Of a DNA stretch of 64,000 bases, positions 36,103 to 44,327 are shown in pieces. The notes beneath the pieces were generated by a model that worked only from the letters and a program-made list of their open reading frames with translations, ran no database searches and was not told the DNA's origin. This DNA comes from Rikenellaceae bacterium (GTDB lineage Bacteria > Bacteroidota > Bacteroidia > Bacteroidales > Rikenellaceae). The DNA is taken from the NCBI GenBank assembly GCA_015059735.1, contig SUZX01000006.1:62001-126000 (forward strand), given 5' to 3'. The stretch's first letter is position 1, and each line of letters begins with the position of its first letter. A program made the position numbers and the translations under genes.

Positions 36103-38456
36103 GGTTGTGTGTCGATTAAACGGTTGAATGTGCAACGAATGATTCCGGTGTCGGGGTTGTATTCTCCGACCGTGTCGAGGGTTGACCTTACCTCTCCCAT
36201 GCCTGTATCGATTCGAAAAACGGAGTAGATGTCGGGCATGCCGTTGTCGGGTGTGAAGAGCGATTCGTATTCGTGGGGTGCGATTTGCAAAGAGAGCGTG
36301 ATGCGTTGTGAGCAATCCTCGGCCAAAGCCTGCTGTCTGTAAAAACGGTTAAGCCCTTGCAATCCGTCGCGATTTTCGAAACAGAGTGTGAATCCGGCAG
36401 TTTGGTCATCTCCGGCAAAATGAAATGCCGCCAACGGATAGGCATTTCTGTTCGCAGGTTCTCCCCAATATTCGCTTTTCGGAAGTGTATGCAGTCCGGC
36501 ATAACATACGATTCGCGGCGTGAACGACACATCGGTAAGGTTGTCGCGGTCTCCGATCTGCATGAGGAGAGCCGATGGGGCGTTGAGGAGAGTTTTCGAG
36601 GCATTGAGCGTGGGTGCGAATAGGGGATTGGATAGTCGTTTCTCTCCCCGCAGTGCTGCTTGCGATGTTGTTGCGACGCTCCAACTGCCGAACTCCTCAT
36701 CGTGCTCCTTTTCGAAACGGCTTACGGCACCATCGCCGGCTTGGTAACACCACTTGCGCAGGGCATGTATGTCGAGAGCCCGATCTTCGTAAACAACGGG
36801 TTGCGAGAAATCGCTCTTCGACCGCCAATCGGCTTCGGGGTTCGACCCGTAGAGATCGTCGGCTGGTTCGATCCATACCGTGCGCGTGGCCTCCTCGGTG
36901 CGGAATCGTAGGTTGAAGAGGTGGGCGAGGGCTTCGAGCAACTCCGACTGTCGGATGTTGTGACAGGCAATGTCGGCAAACCGTATGGTTGAACCGAATC
37001 CTGCTCCGGCGTGGAAAATCGGCCGCAACGAACTCTCTTTGTGTAAGGTGAGTGTCATCCCCTGCTCTGCACCGAAGAAATAGATTTGGTTGAAACGTTT
37101 CGGGGTGGTTGGAGAGAGTAGTTCGGAGGCTGTTCGAATCCGCAGGTCGATGGTCGTTTCTCCCCGCTCCTCGATAAACCCGTCATAGAGTGCCCAATCG
37201 CCGGTGTACTTCTCCCAACCGGCCGAGTCCATTACCCACAATATCGGATCGGCAAGTTCGCCCGAAGGGGTCGTAACCGCTGCCGATCGCGCCGCGAAAT
37301 CGCCACATGGATTGCCGACTGTTCCGTTGATGGTGCAGGTCAGGCGATAACGACTGCCCTCGATGTGGTCGAAAACAATTGCCCGATAGGTGAAATTGGC
37401 GGCGATGTTGTCCCGACGATCCCGATAACGGTTTACTAACGAAAACCGCATCTCCGATCCTGCCCCGAGGTATAGCGAATCGAATCCCGCAAGCCGTGTC
37501 CGACTCAAAATACGGTGTTCGGTAGTATAGCGGAGATGGTATTCGAAACCTACGGCTATTTCTGCAAGTGGGGTGTAGCGAATCGCTCCGTTGACAACTG
37601 AGAAACAACTGCCGTTGTTGAATAATTCGGATATTGGTTCGCCATTGGCATCAAGGGTTTGTGGTGTGGCTGTATCGACAATGTTTCCGAGGGTATTGTA
37701 GATTGCGGCCGGATCGGCATAAACACGACCTGCAGAGTCGGCCGAGGCAGAGACGTCGTCGAGCCGGCGGGCAAAGAATCCCATGCGATTGTCGGCTGCC
37801 GAGGTGTCGCGTGCGGCATAGGCTCCACTCATGTAGAGCGATTGGAAAAACTCGGAGCATAGGAAGTTGCTTTTAATGCGATAGCCGGCCTCGGTGAATA
37901 TTTGCTCGACAAGCGTTGCGATGTGCAGAAATGGGTGGTAATCGTCCACTGAGAGAATATGCTCTGTGGGTAACAGGTCGTCGGGATTATTGGCTACAAG
38001 ATATTCGTCTCGATGAATGGGAAAAAATCGCACGGGCGTATCGGTCGTCCAACTCTCGACAATAGTCGAGGGAGTGAGTTGCGCGGTGTAGTCTATACCG
38101 AGGGTATTGAACTGTCGTTGTGTGATAGTATGTGCCCATCCGGTACTCTCTTCGCGAATTTCCAAAAGGTATTCTTTGTCCGATGCAGCAAGCAGGCGAG
38201 CTGTTCCTGCAAGAAGGGTCGCACCGTCGGCCGTTAATGTCGCTGTGTGGGTCGTGTCGTTAAAATGCACGGCATTGTGCGGGTCGCGGGCAAATGCTAT
38301 GAGAGTATCGTTATGTGGGGTGGCGGGCAGTGTGATCTTCACGCGGCGACCCTCGCGACAAGCTTCGGGGTTGGCAAGGCGGGCCATGTCGAAAGCAGGG
38401 ATTCGGATCGCGCTATTGCCGAGATCGCATCGTTGATTGTCGAGAATCAATTCCAT
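36099..38456 (-). CDS. Large phage-island protein, probably tail- or virion-associated, function unknown
   Basis: The protein has 785 residues from the ATG at 38456. It has no signal peptide, no membrane helix and a mostly beta-rich composition. The opening MELILDNQRCDLGNSAIRIP and blocks such as HNIRQSELLEALAHLFNLRF near residue 480 resemble large structural or baseplate-type proteins of Bacteroidetes prophages, but I do not recognise a named family. The frame is fully open, and the gene overlaps its upstream neighbour by 10 bases and the next gene by 4. Composition is like the surrounding chromosome. The role is inferred from the island only. Confidence 0.55.
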   Translation of the reverse strand: MELILDNQRCDLGNSAIRIPAFDMARLANPEACREGRRVKITLPATPHNDTLIAFARDPHNAVHFNDTTHTATLTADGATLLAGTARLLAASDKEYLLEIREESTGWAHTITQRQFNTLGIDYTAQLTPSTIVESWTTDTPVRFFPIHRDEYLVANNPDDLLPTEHILSVDDYHPFLHIATLVEQIFTEAGYRIKSNFLCSEFFQSLYMSGAYAARDTSAADNRMGFFARRLDDVSASADSAGRVYADPAAIYNTLGNIVDTATPQTLDANGEPISELFNNGSCFSVVNGAIRYTPLAEIAVGFEYHLRYTTEHRILSRTRLAGFDSLYLGAGSEMRFSLVNRYRDRRDNIAANFTYRAIVFDHIEGSRYRLTCTINGTVGNPCGDFAARSAAVTTPSGELADPILWVMDSAGWEKYTGDWALYDGFIEERGETTIDLRIRTASELLSPTTPKRFNQIYFFGAEQGMTLTLHKESSLRPIFHAGAGFGSTIRFADIACHNIRQSELLEALAHLFNLRFRTEEATRTVWIEPADDLYGSNPEADWRSKSDFSQPVVYEDRALDIHALRKWCYQAGDGAVSRFEKEHDEEFGSWSVATTSQAALRGEKRLSNPLFAPTLNASKTLLNAPSALLMQIGDRDNLTDVSFTPRIVCYAGLHTLPKSEYWGEPANRNAYPLAAFHFAGDDQTAGFTLCFENRDGLQGLNRFYRQQALAEDCSQRITLSLQIAPHEYESLFTPDNGMPDIYSVFRIDTGMGEVRSTLDTVGEYNPDTGIIRCTFNRLIDTQP

Positions 38457-39421
38457 GAGAAAAGGGTTTTGTGTTTTGGACGTATTTCTATTTCGATCGA
38501 GCTCAGTGCCCCGTGACGATGAACCGTATGTTGAGCAGCAGCGACATCGATGGGGGTGTATTCCTCGTCGCCCACCAGCCACACCTCGGGCGAGGCCGCA
38601 ATCTCGGCAAGAGCTTCGAGCATGGCGCGGGTTTCGAGTGCCGAGCGGAGCGTACGGCGACGTTCGTGGCGCACAAGTGCCGTATGCCCGTCTGTTCCGT
38701 AGACACGTTGTTTCTCGGTGATGAATAGGGCCGAAGATTCGACAGGAAAGGTGTAATGCTCGATCGAGCCGGCACTGCTGCGCCATGCGACGCGCACCCC
38801 GTCTGCAGGAGATTGGCAGACCGAATAGACAATACGGCCACACGCTCCACCATCGACAATCAGCATCTCGGCATCGGGGAAGTCGCGCGTGTCGAGGCGG
38901 AAGAGATGAATGCCGGCCTCATCGATAGGGTAGCGGTGGGTGGTGGTCTGCCGAGGGCTGCGAGTTGTTACCGTGATGGTTTGCGGAGCGAAGGTAAGAA
39001 GAGTCAACTCTTCGGCCGCCCCCTCCGGAATCAAACGCGATGCAGGGAGTGTGGTCAGCCATGTCGGATCCTTCACCGTTGTCGAGCAGGGCAGAAAGGT
39101 GCACGCCTCGGATCGTGTTGCGCTTATTTCTCCATTGTTCTCTTCGGCTGTTGCCTCGATCATTGCGGTAACAACGCGATCTTCTGCCGAATATAACCCG
39201 GTTCGTCCGGTCGTCGGGACGAACCGAATGGTTGGTCGCAAATAGGGCGCAATGTCGAATTTTGCGTGGTCGGTTGCCACAAATCGTTTTGCTCCCAAGA
39301 GGGCTTCGTCGGTTGTACGGGTAATACGGATGTCAATGGGGGTGGTGTTGTCGTGTTCGACGGTGTATTCAAGCTGTCCGGCAAGCGGGGCTAAGGGTTG
39401 GGGAGATTGGGTAAAACGCAT
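38447..39421 (-). CDS. First gene of the phage-type island, unknown (tail-like)
   Basis: This 324-residue beta-rich soluble protein has no signal peptide. It contains a block LLGAKRFVATDHAKFDIAPY near residue 40, a pattern of strand-turn-strand repeats and a positively charged stretch (VRHERRRTLRSALETR). I do not recognise a family; its place ahead of the 785-residue protein suggests a partner structural protein. It is the promoter-proximal gene, with a -7 element about 200 bases upstream. Confidence 0.5.
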   Translation of the reverse strand: MRFTQSPQPLAPLAGQLEYTVEHDNTTPIDIRITRTTDEALLGAKRFVATDHAKFDIAPYLRPTIRFVPTTGRTGLYSAEDRVVTAMIEATAEENNGEISATRSEACTFLPCSTTVKDPTWLTTLPASRLIPEGAAEELTLLTFAPQTITVTTRSPRQTTTHRYPIDEAGIHLFRLDTRDFPDAEMLIVDGGACGRIVYSVCQSPADGVRVAWRSSAGSIEHYTFPVESSALFITEKQRVYGTDGHTALVRHERRRTLRSALETRAMLEALAEIAASPEVWLVGDEEYTPIDVAAAQHTVHRHGALSSIEIEIRPKHKTLFSWN

Positions 39422-39496
39422 GAAAAAAGAGATAAAGTGATAAAAATGGCCGAAATGGCGATAAGAGAGTCTGCCGATGGTTATGGCATTAAAAAA

Positions 39497-39535
39497 ATGT
39501 CAATAACCAGTCGAAAAGATGTCAATAAATATTGA
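39497..39535. repeat. Direct repeat and palindrome in the island leader (possible operator)
   Basis: ATGTCAATAA occurs at 39497-39506 and again at 39519-39528, 22 bases apart (about two helical turns). The second copy overlaps the palindrome TCAATA-AA-TATTGA (39522-39535). Such spacing suits a dimeric regulator. It lies downstream of the proposed leftward start site, within the leader. Confidence 0.35.
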
Positions 39536-39620
39536 TTATTTCACGCAATGTACTGATTAACAACATATATAATGTGTTGAAAACTTGCGCTCGAAGTTCG
39601 TAGAACTATGAATTACGGGG

Positions 39621-39628
39621 CAAATATA
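39621..39628 (-). promoter_or_regulatory. -7 element for the phage-type island
   Basis: The minus strand reads TATATTTG (TAnnTTTG). Transcription would begin near 39614 and leave a leader of about 190 bases before the first gene of the island. Confidence 0.5.
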
Positions 39629-39705
39629 TAATTCCGAATACCCCCTTGTCAAGAGGTTGATTCATTTTTTCTAAATTTTGTGGAAAAAAATTCAGAAGAA
39701 TTGTT

Positions 39706-39713
39706 TATCTTTG
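39706..39713 (+). promoter_or_regulatory. -7 element for the MqnA-like gene
   Basis: The bases read TATCTTTG, a full consensus match, with the preferred ATG at 39744. Confidence 0.55.
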
Positions 39714-39743
39714 CCGTACAAACCAACTTTTTACTTCTTATGG

Positions 39744-40304
39744 ATGATGGCCATAGTACCACGCATAGCAGCCGTATCGTGTTTCAGCACGATGCCGCTC
39801 ATCTATGGTGTGAAGCACGCGGGTAGTCTGCGTGCCGAATTGCTGTTGTCCGATCCCGAAGAGGTTCTCCGCGAATTTTCCCAACACAAAGCCGACATCG
39901 CTTTGGTACCGTCATTGGCCGTGCCTTTACTTGAAGGAGCGAAGATCGTTACAGAGTATTGTGTAGGGGGTGTTCCATCGGCTCACGAGGCGTTGCTTAC
40001 CGAGCATGATCCGTTGCTCGAAGCGTGGCAGACGATCGGTACACCGTTGCCGTTGGCTTTTGCCGTATGGGTCGCTCGCGAGGGTGTTGATCCTGATACG
40101 ATCGAGGGACTCCAACAGGCTTTGATCTATGGTTTAGAACATAGCTACGAGGCAATCCTTGATTCGGAATATGCCGCCGATGCCGTACGGGCCTACGAGC
40201 GACTGACCCACTTTGATTACCTCTTCGACAACCAAAAAAACAACGCACTCGAAAAGTTCTGGGACTCGGGACTGAAAGTCGCCCCGAGGACCAATCCCGG
40301 CTGA
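39744..40304 (+). CDS. Short MqnA-like protein (chorismate dehydratase family, central part missing)
   Basis: The protein has 186 residues from the ATG at 39744 (39747 also possible; a GTG at 39678 lies upstream of the promoter and is rejected). IAAVSCFSTMPLIYGV and ADIALVPSLAV match the start of MqnA, and AWQTIGTPLPLAFAVWVA plus the following helices match its end. About 80-90 residues that normally form most of the second lobe are missing between GVPSA and the AWQ block. MqnA enzymes act in the futalosine route to menaquinone. With half of the binding cleft lost, normal activity is doubtful. The frame is intact and a promoter is present, so it may be expressed with a changed role. Confidence 0.6.
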   Translation: MMAIVPRIAAVSCFSTMPLIYGVKHAGSLRAELLLSDPEEVLREFSQHKADIALVPSLAVPLLEGAKIVTEYCVGGVPSAHEALLTEHDPLLEAWQTIGTPLPLAFAVWVAREGVDPDTIEGLQQALIYGLEHSYEAILDSEYAADAVRAYERLTHFDYLFDNQKNNALEKFWDSGLKVAPRTNPG

Positions 40305-40373
40305 AGAGATTAGCGGGAAATGACTCCCGCCTCTCTGATAAACGGATTCAATAACTTTTCAAGAGAGCGTTTT

Positions 40374-41357
40374 ATGATCACGATTTACCTCAAACAATAC
40401 AACAAAATCATCCGGAATGCCGATACCAAGCTCTTCGACGAGTTGGGTTACGACGACATTCTGTGGATCGACATGTTGTCGCCTACCATCAAAGAGCAGA
40501 AAGCCGTAGAGAATTTCATGGAGATCGGTCTTCAAACCAAGCAGCAGGTCGAGGAGATCGAATCGACTTCGAAGTACTCCGAAACCGAAACGGCCATCAT
40601 CTCCAACTCCAACTTCTTCGTTCCTACCGGTGAGAGTTTTTTGGTGGAGCCGGTGTCGTTCATCCTTTCGAACGAGGGTGTGCTGGTTTCGGTGCGCAAT
40701 GCCGAGTTCCGCACCTTCCGCGAAACCGAGAAGCGTCTGCAAATGAACTACCGTGGCTATTCGACCGGCTATCATGTTTTCATCTCACTATTGGAGGTGC
40801 GCATCGACTTTGATGCCGACCTCGTGGAGTTGGTGGCCAAACAGGTCGGTGCGTTGGCCAAAGATATCAACTCCGAGGACTCGATCGACAAGGAGATCCT
40901 CCACCGCATCAGTGCGTTGCAGGAGAGTACCATGTCGTTGCGCGAGAATATCTTCGACCGCCAACGTGTGCTGTCGGGTATCTTGCGCTCGGAACGTTTT
41001 CCGAACGATATCTATCCGCGCTTGCAACTGATGATTAAAGACGTCAACTCATTGATCAATCATGCCGATTTCAGTTTCCAGCGTTTGGATTATATCCAAG
41101 ATGCGGCTCTCGGTCTGATCAATATCGAACAGAACGACGTGGTGAAAATCTTCTCGGTGGCAGCTGTGGTCTTCATGCCCGCAACGCTTATCGCCTCTAT
41201 TTACGGCATGAACTTCAAGGTGATGCCCGAACTCGATTGGCAACTACACGTCGGCGAGCATTTTACCTTGCCGTTGGGTTACCTCTTTGCCATCGGATTG
41301 ATGATTCTCTGTTCGGGAATTACGGTCTGGTACTTCAAATACAAGAAGTGGCTGTAA
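40374..41357 (+). CDS. corA: CorA-family magnesium/divalent metal channel
   Basis: The protein has 327 residues from the ATG at 40374. A large cytoplasmic N-terminal domain ends in a long stalk helix. Two C-terminal membrane helices follow, the first ending in the ion-selectivity signature YGMNF (about residues 280-284) and the second ending in the basic tail KYKKWL. CorA pentamers carry Mg2+ or Co2+ across the inner membrane. It follows the MqnA-like gene after 69 bases, probably on the same transcript, and is closed by a clear terminator. An upstream in-frame start adding 18 residues is less likely. Confidence 0.92.
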   Translation: MITIYLKQYNKIIRNADTKLFDELGYDDILWIDMLSPTIKEQKAVENFMEIGLQTKQQVEEIESTSKYSETETAIISNSNFFVPTGESFLVEPVSFILSNEGVLVSVRNAEFRTFRETEKRLQMNYRGYSTGYHVFISLLEVRIDFDADLVELVAKQVGALAKDINSEDSIDKEILHRISALQESTMSLRENIFDRQRVLSGILRSERFPNDIYPRLQLMIKDVNSLINHADFSFQRLDYIQDAALGLINIEQNDVVKIFSVAAVVFMPATLIASIYGMNFKVMPELDWQLHVGEHFTLPLGYLFAIGLMILCSGITVWYFKYKKWL

Positions 41358-41373
41358 CGTATTGAAAAACAAA

Positions 41374-41415
41374 AAACAAGAAGTGCTGCATTTCCAAATG
41401 TAGCATTTCTTGTTT
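41374..41415 (+). terminator. Hairpin terminator after corA
   Basis: Arms 41374-41393 and 41396-41415 pair over 20 bases, with two positions pairable only as G-U, ending in TGTTT. It lies 17 bases after the corA stop. Confidence 0.75.
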
Positions 41416-41449
41416 AGTAAGTTACCCGTTAACATTCATCAAATTCCTA

Positions 41450-41560
41450 ATTTCCACCGCGAGTTGCCGTAAGTCCTCTGCCTCGGACGGGGGAATTCAG
41501 GGAGGACTCTTGCAAACATGGCGTAGCCGTAAGTTGCAGGCAATGAAAAGCGGGAATACG
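41450..41560. repeat. Candidate interspersed repeat element
   Basis: This GC-richer block sits inside an AT-rich gap. It holds an inverted repeat AGTCCTC/GAGGACT (41472-41478 and 41502-41508) and a direct repeat GCCGTAAG (41466-41473 and 41526-41533). Read leftward it gives a stop-free peptide ending in LTATRGGN; I recall similar tails in short hypothetical proteins annotated in other Bacteroidales, which would suggest a dispersed repeat. No second copy occurs in this window, so its repeated nature is not shown here. Confidence 0.4.
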
Positions 41561-41604
41561 GTAAATTTTGCCCAATACCGTATGTAAGCACTTTATTTTT
41601 TTTG

Positions 41605-41612
41605 TATCTTTG
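41605..41612 (+). promoter_or_regulatory. -7 element for the flippase gene
   Basis: The bases read TATCTTTG, a full consensus match, 19 bases ahead of the ATG at 41631. It also decides the start, since the longer open frame begins upstream of it. Confidence 0.55.
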
Positions 41613-41630
41613 TCCGAATATATACGTATC

Positions 41631-43109
41631 ATGCTCGAAAAGTTGGCAAAACAGACAGCCGTCTATGGCATCAGCACTATTGTGGTGCGTTTCCTGAGCT
41701 ATCTGCTCACGCCTTACTATACCCGTATTTTCGAGCAGGGAACTTATGGCATCGTAACCGATATCTATGCCTTGATTCCGCTGGTTCTTACCTTGTTGAC
41801 TATGGGGATGGAGTCGAGCTATTTCCGCTTCTCGGCCAAAGCAGAGGCCGCAGGCGGTGATGTCGATGCGGCCAAACGGCGACTTTTTGCCACCACATGG
41901 GGCGCGACCTCGTTCGCCGCACTCCTCTTTTTGGGGGCTGTGGTGCTTTTCCGCAACGAGCTCTCCGAGGCAATGGGTGCGGCCTATGTTGCACATCCCG
42001 AATACGTCGTTTGGGTTGGAGGTGTCATCCTATTCGATGTGTGGGCCTGTATCCCCTTTTCGCGACTGCGTGAACAAGGCAAGGCTCTGACCTTTGTGGG
42101 ATTCAAAGCGTTGAGCGTTTTGTTGAATGTCGCGTTAGCTTTCGTGTTCGGCATGATGGGGTTGTTTGCTACCGATTTTGGTGTGGGTTGGGTCTTTGTG
42201 GCCAATTTGGTGGCGAGTGCTGCGACGTGGTTGCTGATCCTATCGACTGTCGATGGCGTGGTGCCGAAGATTGACCGGCGATTGTTATGGCAGATTTTTG
42301 CCTACTCGTTGCCGCTGTTGATTGGTGGCTTGGCCGGCACAGCTAACGAGTTTATCGACCGTCAGTTGATCAAATACCTCGTTCCGATGACGGGCGATCC
42401 GATGGCGCAGCTGGGCGTATATGGAGCGATCACCAAGATCGCTGTGGTGATGATGTTGTTTTACCAGATGTACCGCCTTGCGGCCGAACCGTTCTTTCTT
42501 TCGAATTTCAAAAAGTCGGAATTCGTGGAGATGAATGCCGCCGCGCTGAAATATTATGTCATGGCCTCGATGCTCATTTTTTTGGGTATTGCGCTGTTCC
42601 GCGATCTCTTTGCGTTGATCGTGGGTCGTGACTTCCGTGAGGGAATCTTCATCCTTCCGGTGGTGTTGGGAGCCAATGTGCTGGCCGGCGTGTGGCTGAA
42701 CCTCTCGTTTTGGTATAAACGCGAGGAGCGCACCTCGTTGGCAATTGTTGTCACGGGAACAGGCTTAGTAGCCACGCTACTCTTCGGTTGTTGGCTGATT
42801 CCACTTTGGGGATACTATGGCGCGGCGTGGGCTCGTTTGGTAAGTGAGTTGGCTATGGTGGCTGTCAGTTGGTGGCTCAACCGCCGATTCTTCCCTACTC
42901 CTTATGCTTGGGGACGTATTGGTGAATATGTAGTGGTGGCTCTTGGACTCTTTTTCTTGGGCGAATGGATTGCTGAGCGGGCTGGCAGTGTCGTGTTGCG
43001 ATACGGGGTGAATATGGCGTTGTTTGTGGGATATAGCCTCTACCTGATTCACCGTGAACGGATCGACGTAAAGGCACTGATTCGCTCTGCCGTGAGTGTA
43101 GGACGATAA
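41631..43109 (+). CDS. Polysaccharide/oligosaccharide flippase (Wzx-like, MOP superfamily)
   Basis: The protein has 492 residues from the ATG at 41631, with about 12-14 membrane helices spread along its length. The N-terminus (AVYGISTIVVRFLSYLLTPYYTR) is typical of the Wzx/polysaccharide biosynthesis family in the MOP flippase superfamily, which moves lipid-linked glycans across the inner membrane. No glycosyltransferase cluster surrounds it, and the GT2 gene is 26 kb away. The glycan carried is unknown. Confidence 0.85.
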   Translation: MLEKLAKQTAVYGISTIVVRFLSYLLTPYYTRIFEQGTYGIVTDIYALIPLVLTLLTMGMESSYFRFSAKAEAAGGDVDAAKRRLFATTWGATSFAALLFLGAVVLFRNELSEAMGAAYVAHPEYVVWVGGVILFDVWACIPFSRLREQGKALTFVGFKALSVLLNVALAFVFGMMGLFATDFGVGWVFVANLVASAATWLLILSTVDGVVPKIDRRLLWQIFAYSLPLLIGGLAGTANEFIDRQLIKYLVPMTGDPMAQLGVYGAITKIAVVMMLFYQMYRLAAEPFFLSNFKKSEFVEMNAAALKYYVMASMLIFLGIALFRDLFALIVGRDFREGIFILPVVLGANVLAGVWLNLSFWYKREERTSLAIVVTGTGLVATLLFGCWLIPLWGYYGAAWARLVSELAMVAVSWWLNRRFFPTPYAWGRIGEYVVVALGLFFLGEWIAERAGSVVLRYGVNMALFVGYSLYLIHRERIDVKALIRSAVSVGR

Positions 43110-43172
43110 AAAGCGCGAAAGTAACAAAATTGCGTAAATTCGTATATAAGCACGAAATTGATATTAAAAAAT

Positions 43173-44324
43173 ATGCGATTTGCAGATATCATAGGACAAG
43201 AGGAGTTGAAACGGCATTTGATCCGTTCGGTCGATACCGGACGCATTAGCCATGCCCAACTCTTCACGGGCCGGAGTGGTTTCGGAACTTTGGCTCTGGC
43301 TGTGGCCTATGTGCAGTATCTCTGCTGCCGCCATCGTCACGATGGCGATTCGTGTGGCGAGTGTCCAGATTGCCGGCAGATCGCAGCATTGGCACACCCC
43401 GATCTGCATATGGTCTTTCCGGTCAACAAACAAGGAAAGAAATCGGGCGAGGTGATGCGTAGCGATGACCTCCAATTTCTGAAACCGTTCCGCGAGTTGT
43501 TTGCCGAAACGGGTGGTTATTTCTCGCCACAGGATTGGTACGATCGGCTCAATTTGGGCAAGACGCTCAAAGGAATGATTGCAGCCCGCGAAGCCGACGA
43601 TATCGTGCGCAAACTCTCGTTCAAAAGTTTTGAAGCCGACTATAAAACCATGCTGATTTGGCTACCCGAAACGATGAACGAAGAGGCCGCCAACAAGATC
43701 CTCAAAATCTTAGAAGAGCCGTGGGAGAAAACGCTCTTTGTGTTGGTCAGCGAGCAACCCGATCTGTTGCTGCCTACGATCCTGTCGCGTACCCAAGAGG
43801 TTGTCGTGCCGCGAATCTCTCCCGAGGTCCTCGAACGCGAGGCGGTCGGGCGGGGAGTTGCCGACGAGGCACAGGCCCGCAACATGGCCCGTCTGTCGGA
43901 TGGCGATCTGCTGACGTTGCAACACCTGCTTTCAGGTGAAAACAACAGCCAACAACGTGAAAATTTCGAGTTGTTCTGCGGGCTGATGCGGTTGAGTTAC
44001 AACGACAAACACTTGGAGCTCATCAGTTGGGCAGAGGAGGTTGCACAACTCTCTCGCGAACAACAACGGAGTTTTCTGCGCGATGCCGCTCGGCTGTTGC
44101 GCGAGAGTTTCATCCTCCATGCCGGCCTGCAACAGGTGGGCTACCTTTGGGGCGAGGAGTTGGCTTTTTGCTCGCGCTTCGCGCCGTTTGTCGGCTCGGA
44201 GAACATAGAACCACTTATTGCCGAGATCGAGAGTGCACTGATGCAAATCTCGCAAAATGGCAATCCTACCATTGTATTTACCCATTTTGCTCTATCGGTG
44301 AGCAAGATGATAAAACACTTGTAA
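43173..44324 (+). CDS. holB: DNA polymerase III delta-prime-like clamp-loader subunit
   Basis: The protein has 383 residues from the ATG at 43173; a TTG at 43158 is rejected. The opening FADIIGQEELKRHLIRSV is that of the DnaX/HolB clamp-loader AAA+ family. The zinc-binding cysteines are at about 54-70 (the CRHRHDGDSCGECPDC region). The block WLPETMNEEAANKILKILEEP is diagnostic for delta-prime. The P-loop position reads GRSGFGTLAL and lacks the Walker lysine, as expected for a subunit that does not bind ATP. It loads the sliding clamp together with DnaX and HolA. folK follows 3 bases later. Confidence 0.87.
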   Translation: MRFADIIGQEELKRHLIRSVDTGRISHAQLFTGRSGFGTLALAVAYVQYLCCRHRHDGDSCGECPDCRQIAALAHPDLHMVFPVNKQGKKSGEVMRSDDLQFLKPFRELFAETGGYFSPQDWYDRLNLGKTLKGMIAAREADDIVRKLSFKSFEADYKTMLIWLPETMNEEAANKILKILEEPWEKTLFVLVSEQPDLLLPTILSRTQEVVVPRISPEVLEREAVGRGVADEAQARNMARLSDGDLLTLQHLLSGENNSQQRENFELFCGLMRLSYNDKHLELISWAEEVAQLSREQQRSFLRDAARLLRESFILHAGLQQVGYLWGEELAFCSRFAPFVGSENIEPLIAEIESALMQISQNGNPTIVFTHFALSVSKMIKHL

Positions 44325-44327
44325 ATT

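Larger units (their letters stand above)
39422..39743. other. Intergenic regulatory region between the phage island and the MqnA-like gene
   Basis: These 322 bases hold no gene. They are AT-rich compared with both neighbours and contain a leftward -7 element (39621-39628), a rightward one (39706-39713), and a 10-base direct repeat with a short palindrome near 39497-39535. Confidence 0.6.

Noticed and set aside
31146..39680. Attachment-site repeats flanking the phage-type island
   Set aside because: I compared both intergenic edges by eye and found no shared direct repeat and no tRNA gene. A short core repeat cannot be excluded without a computation.
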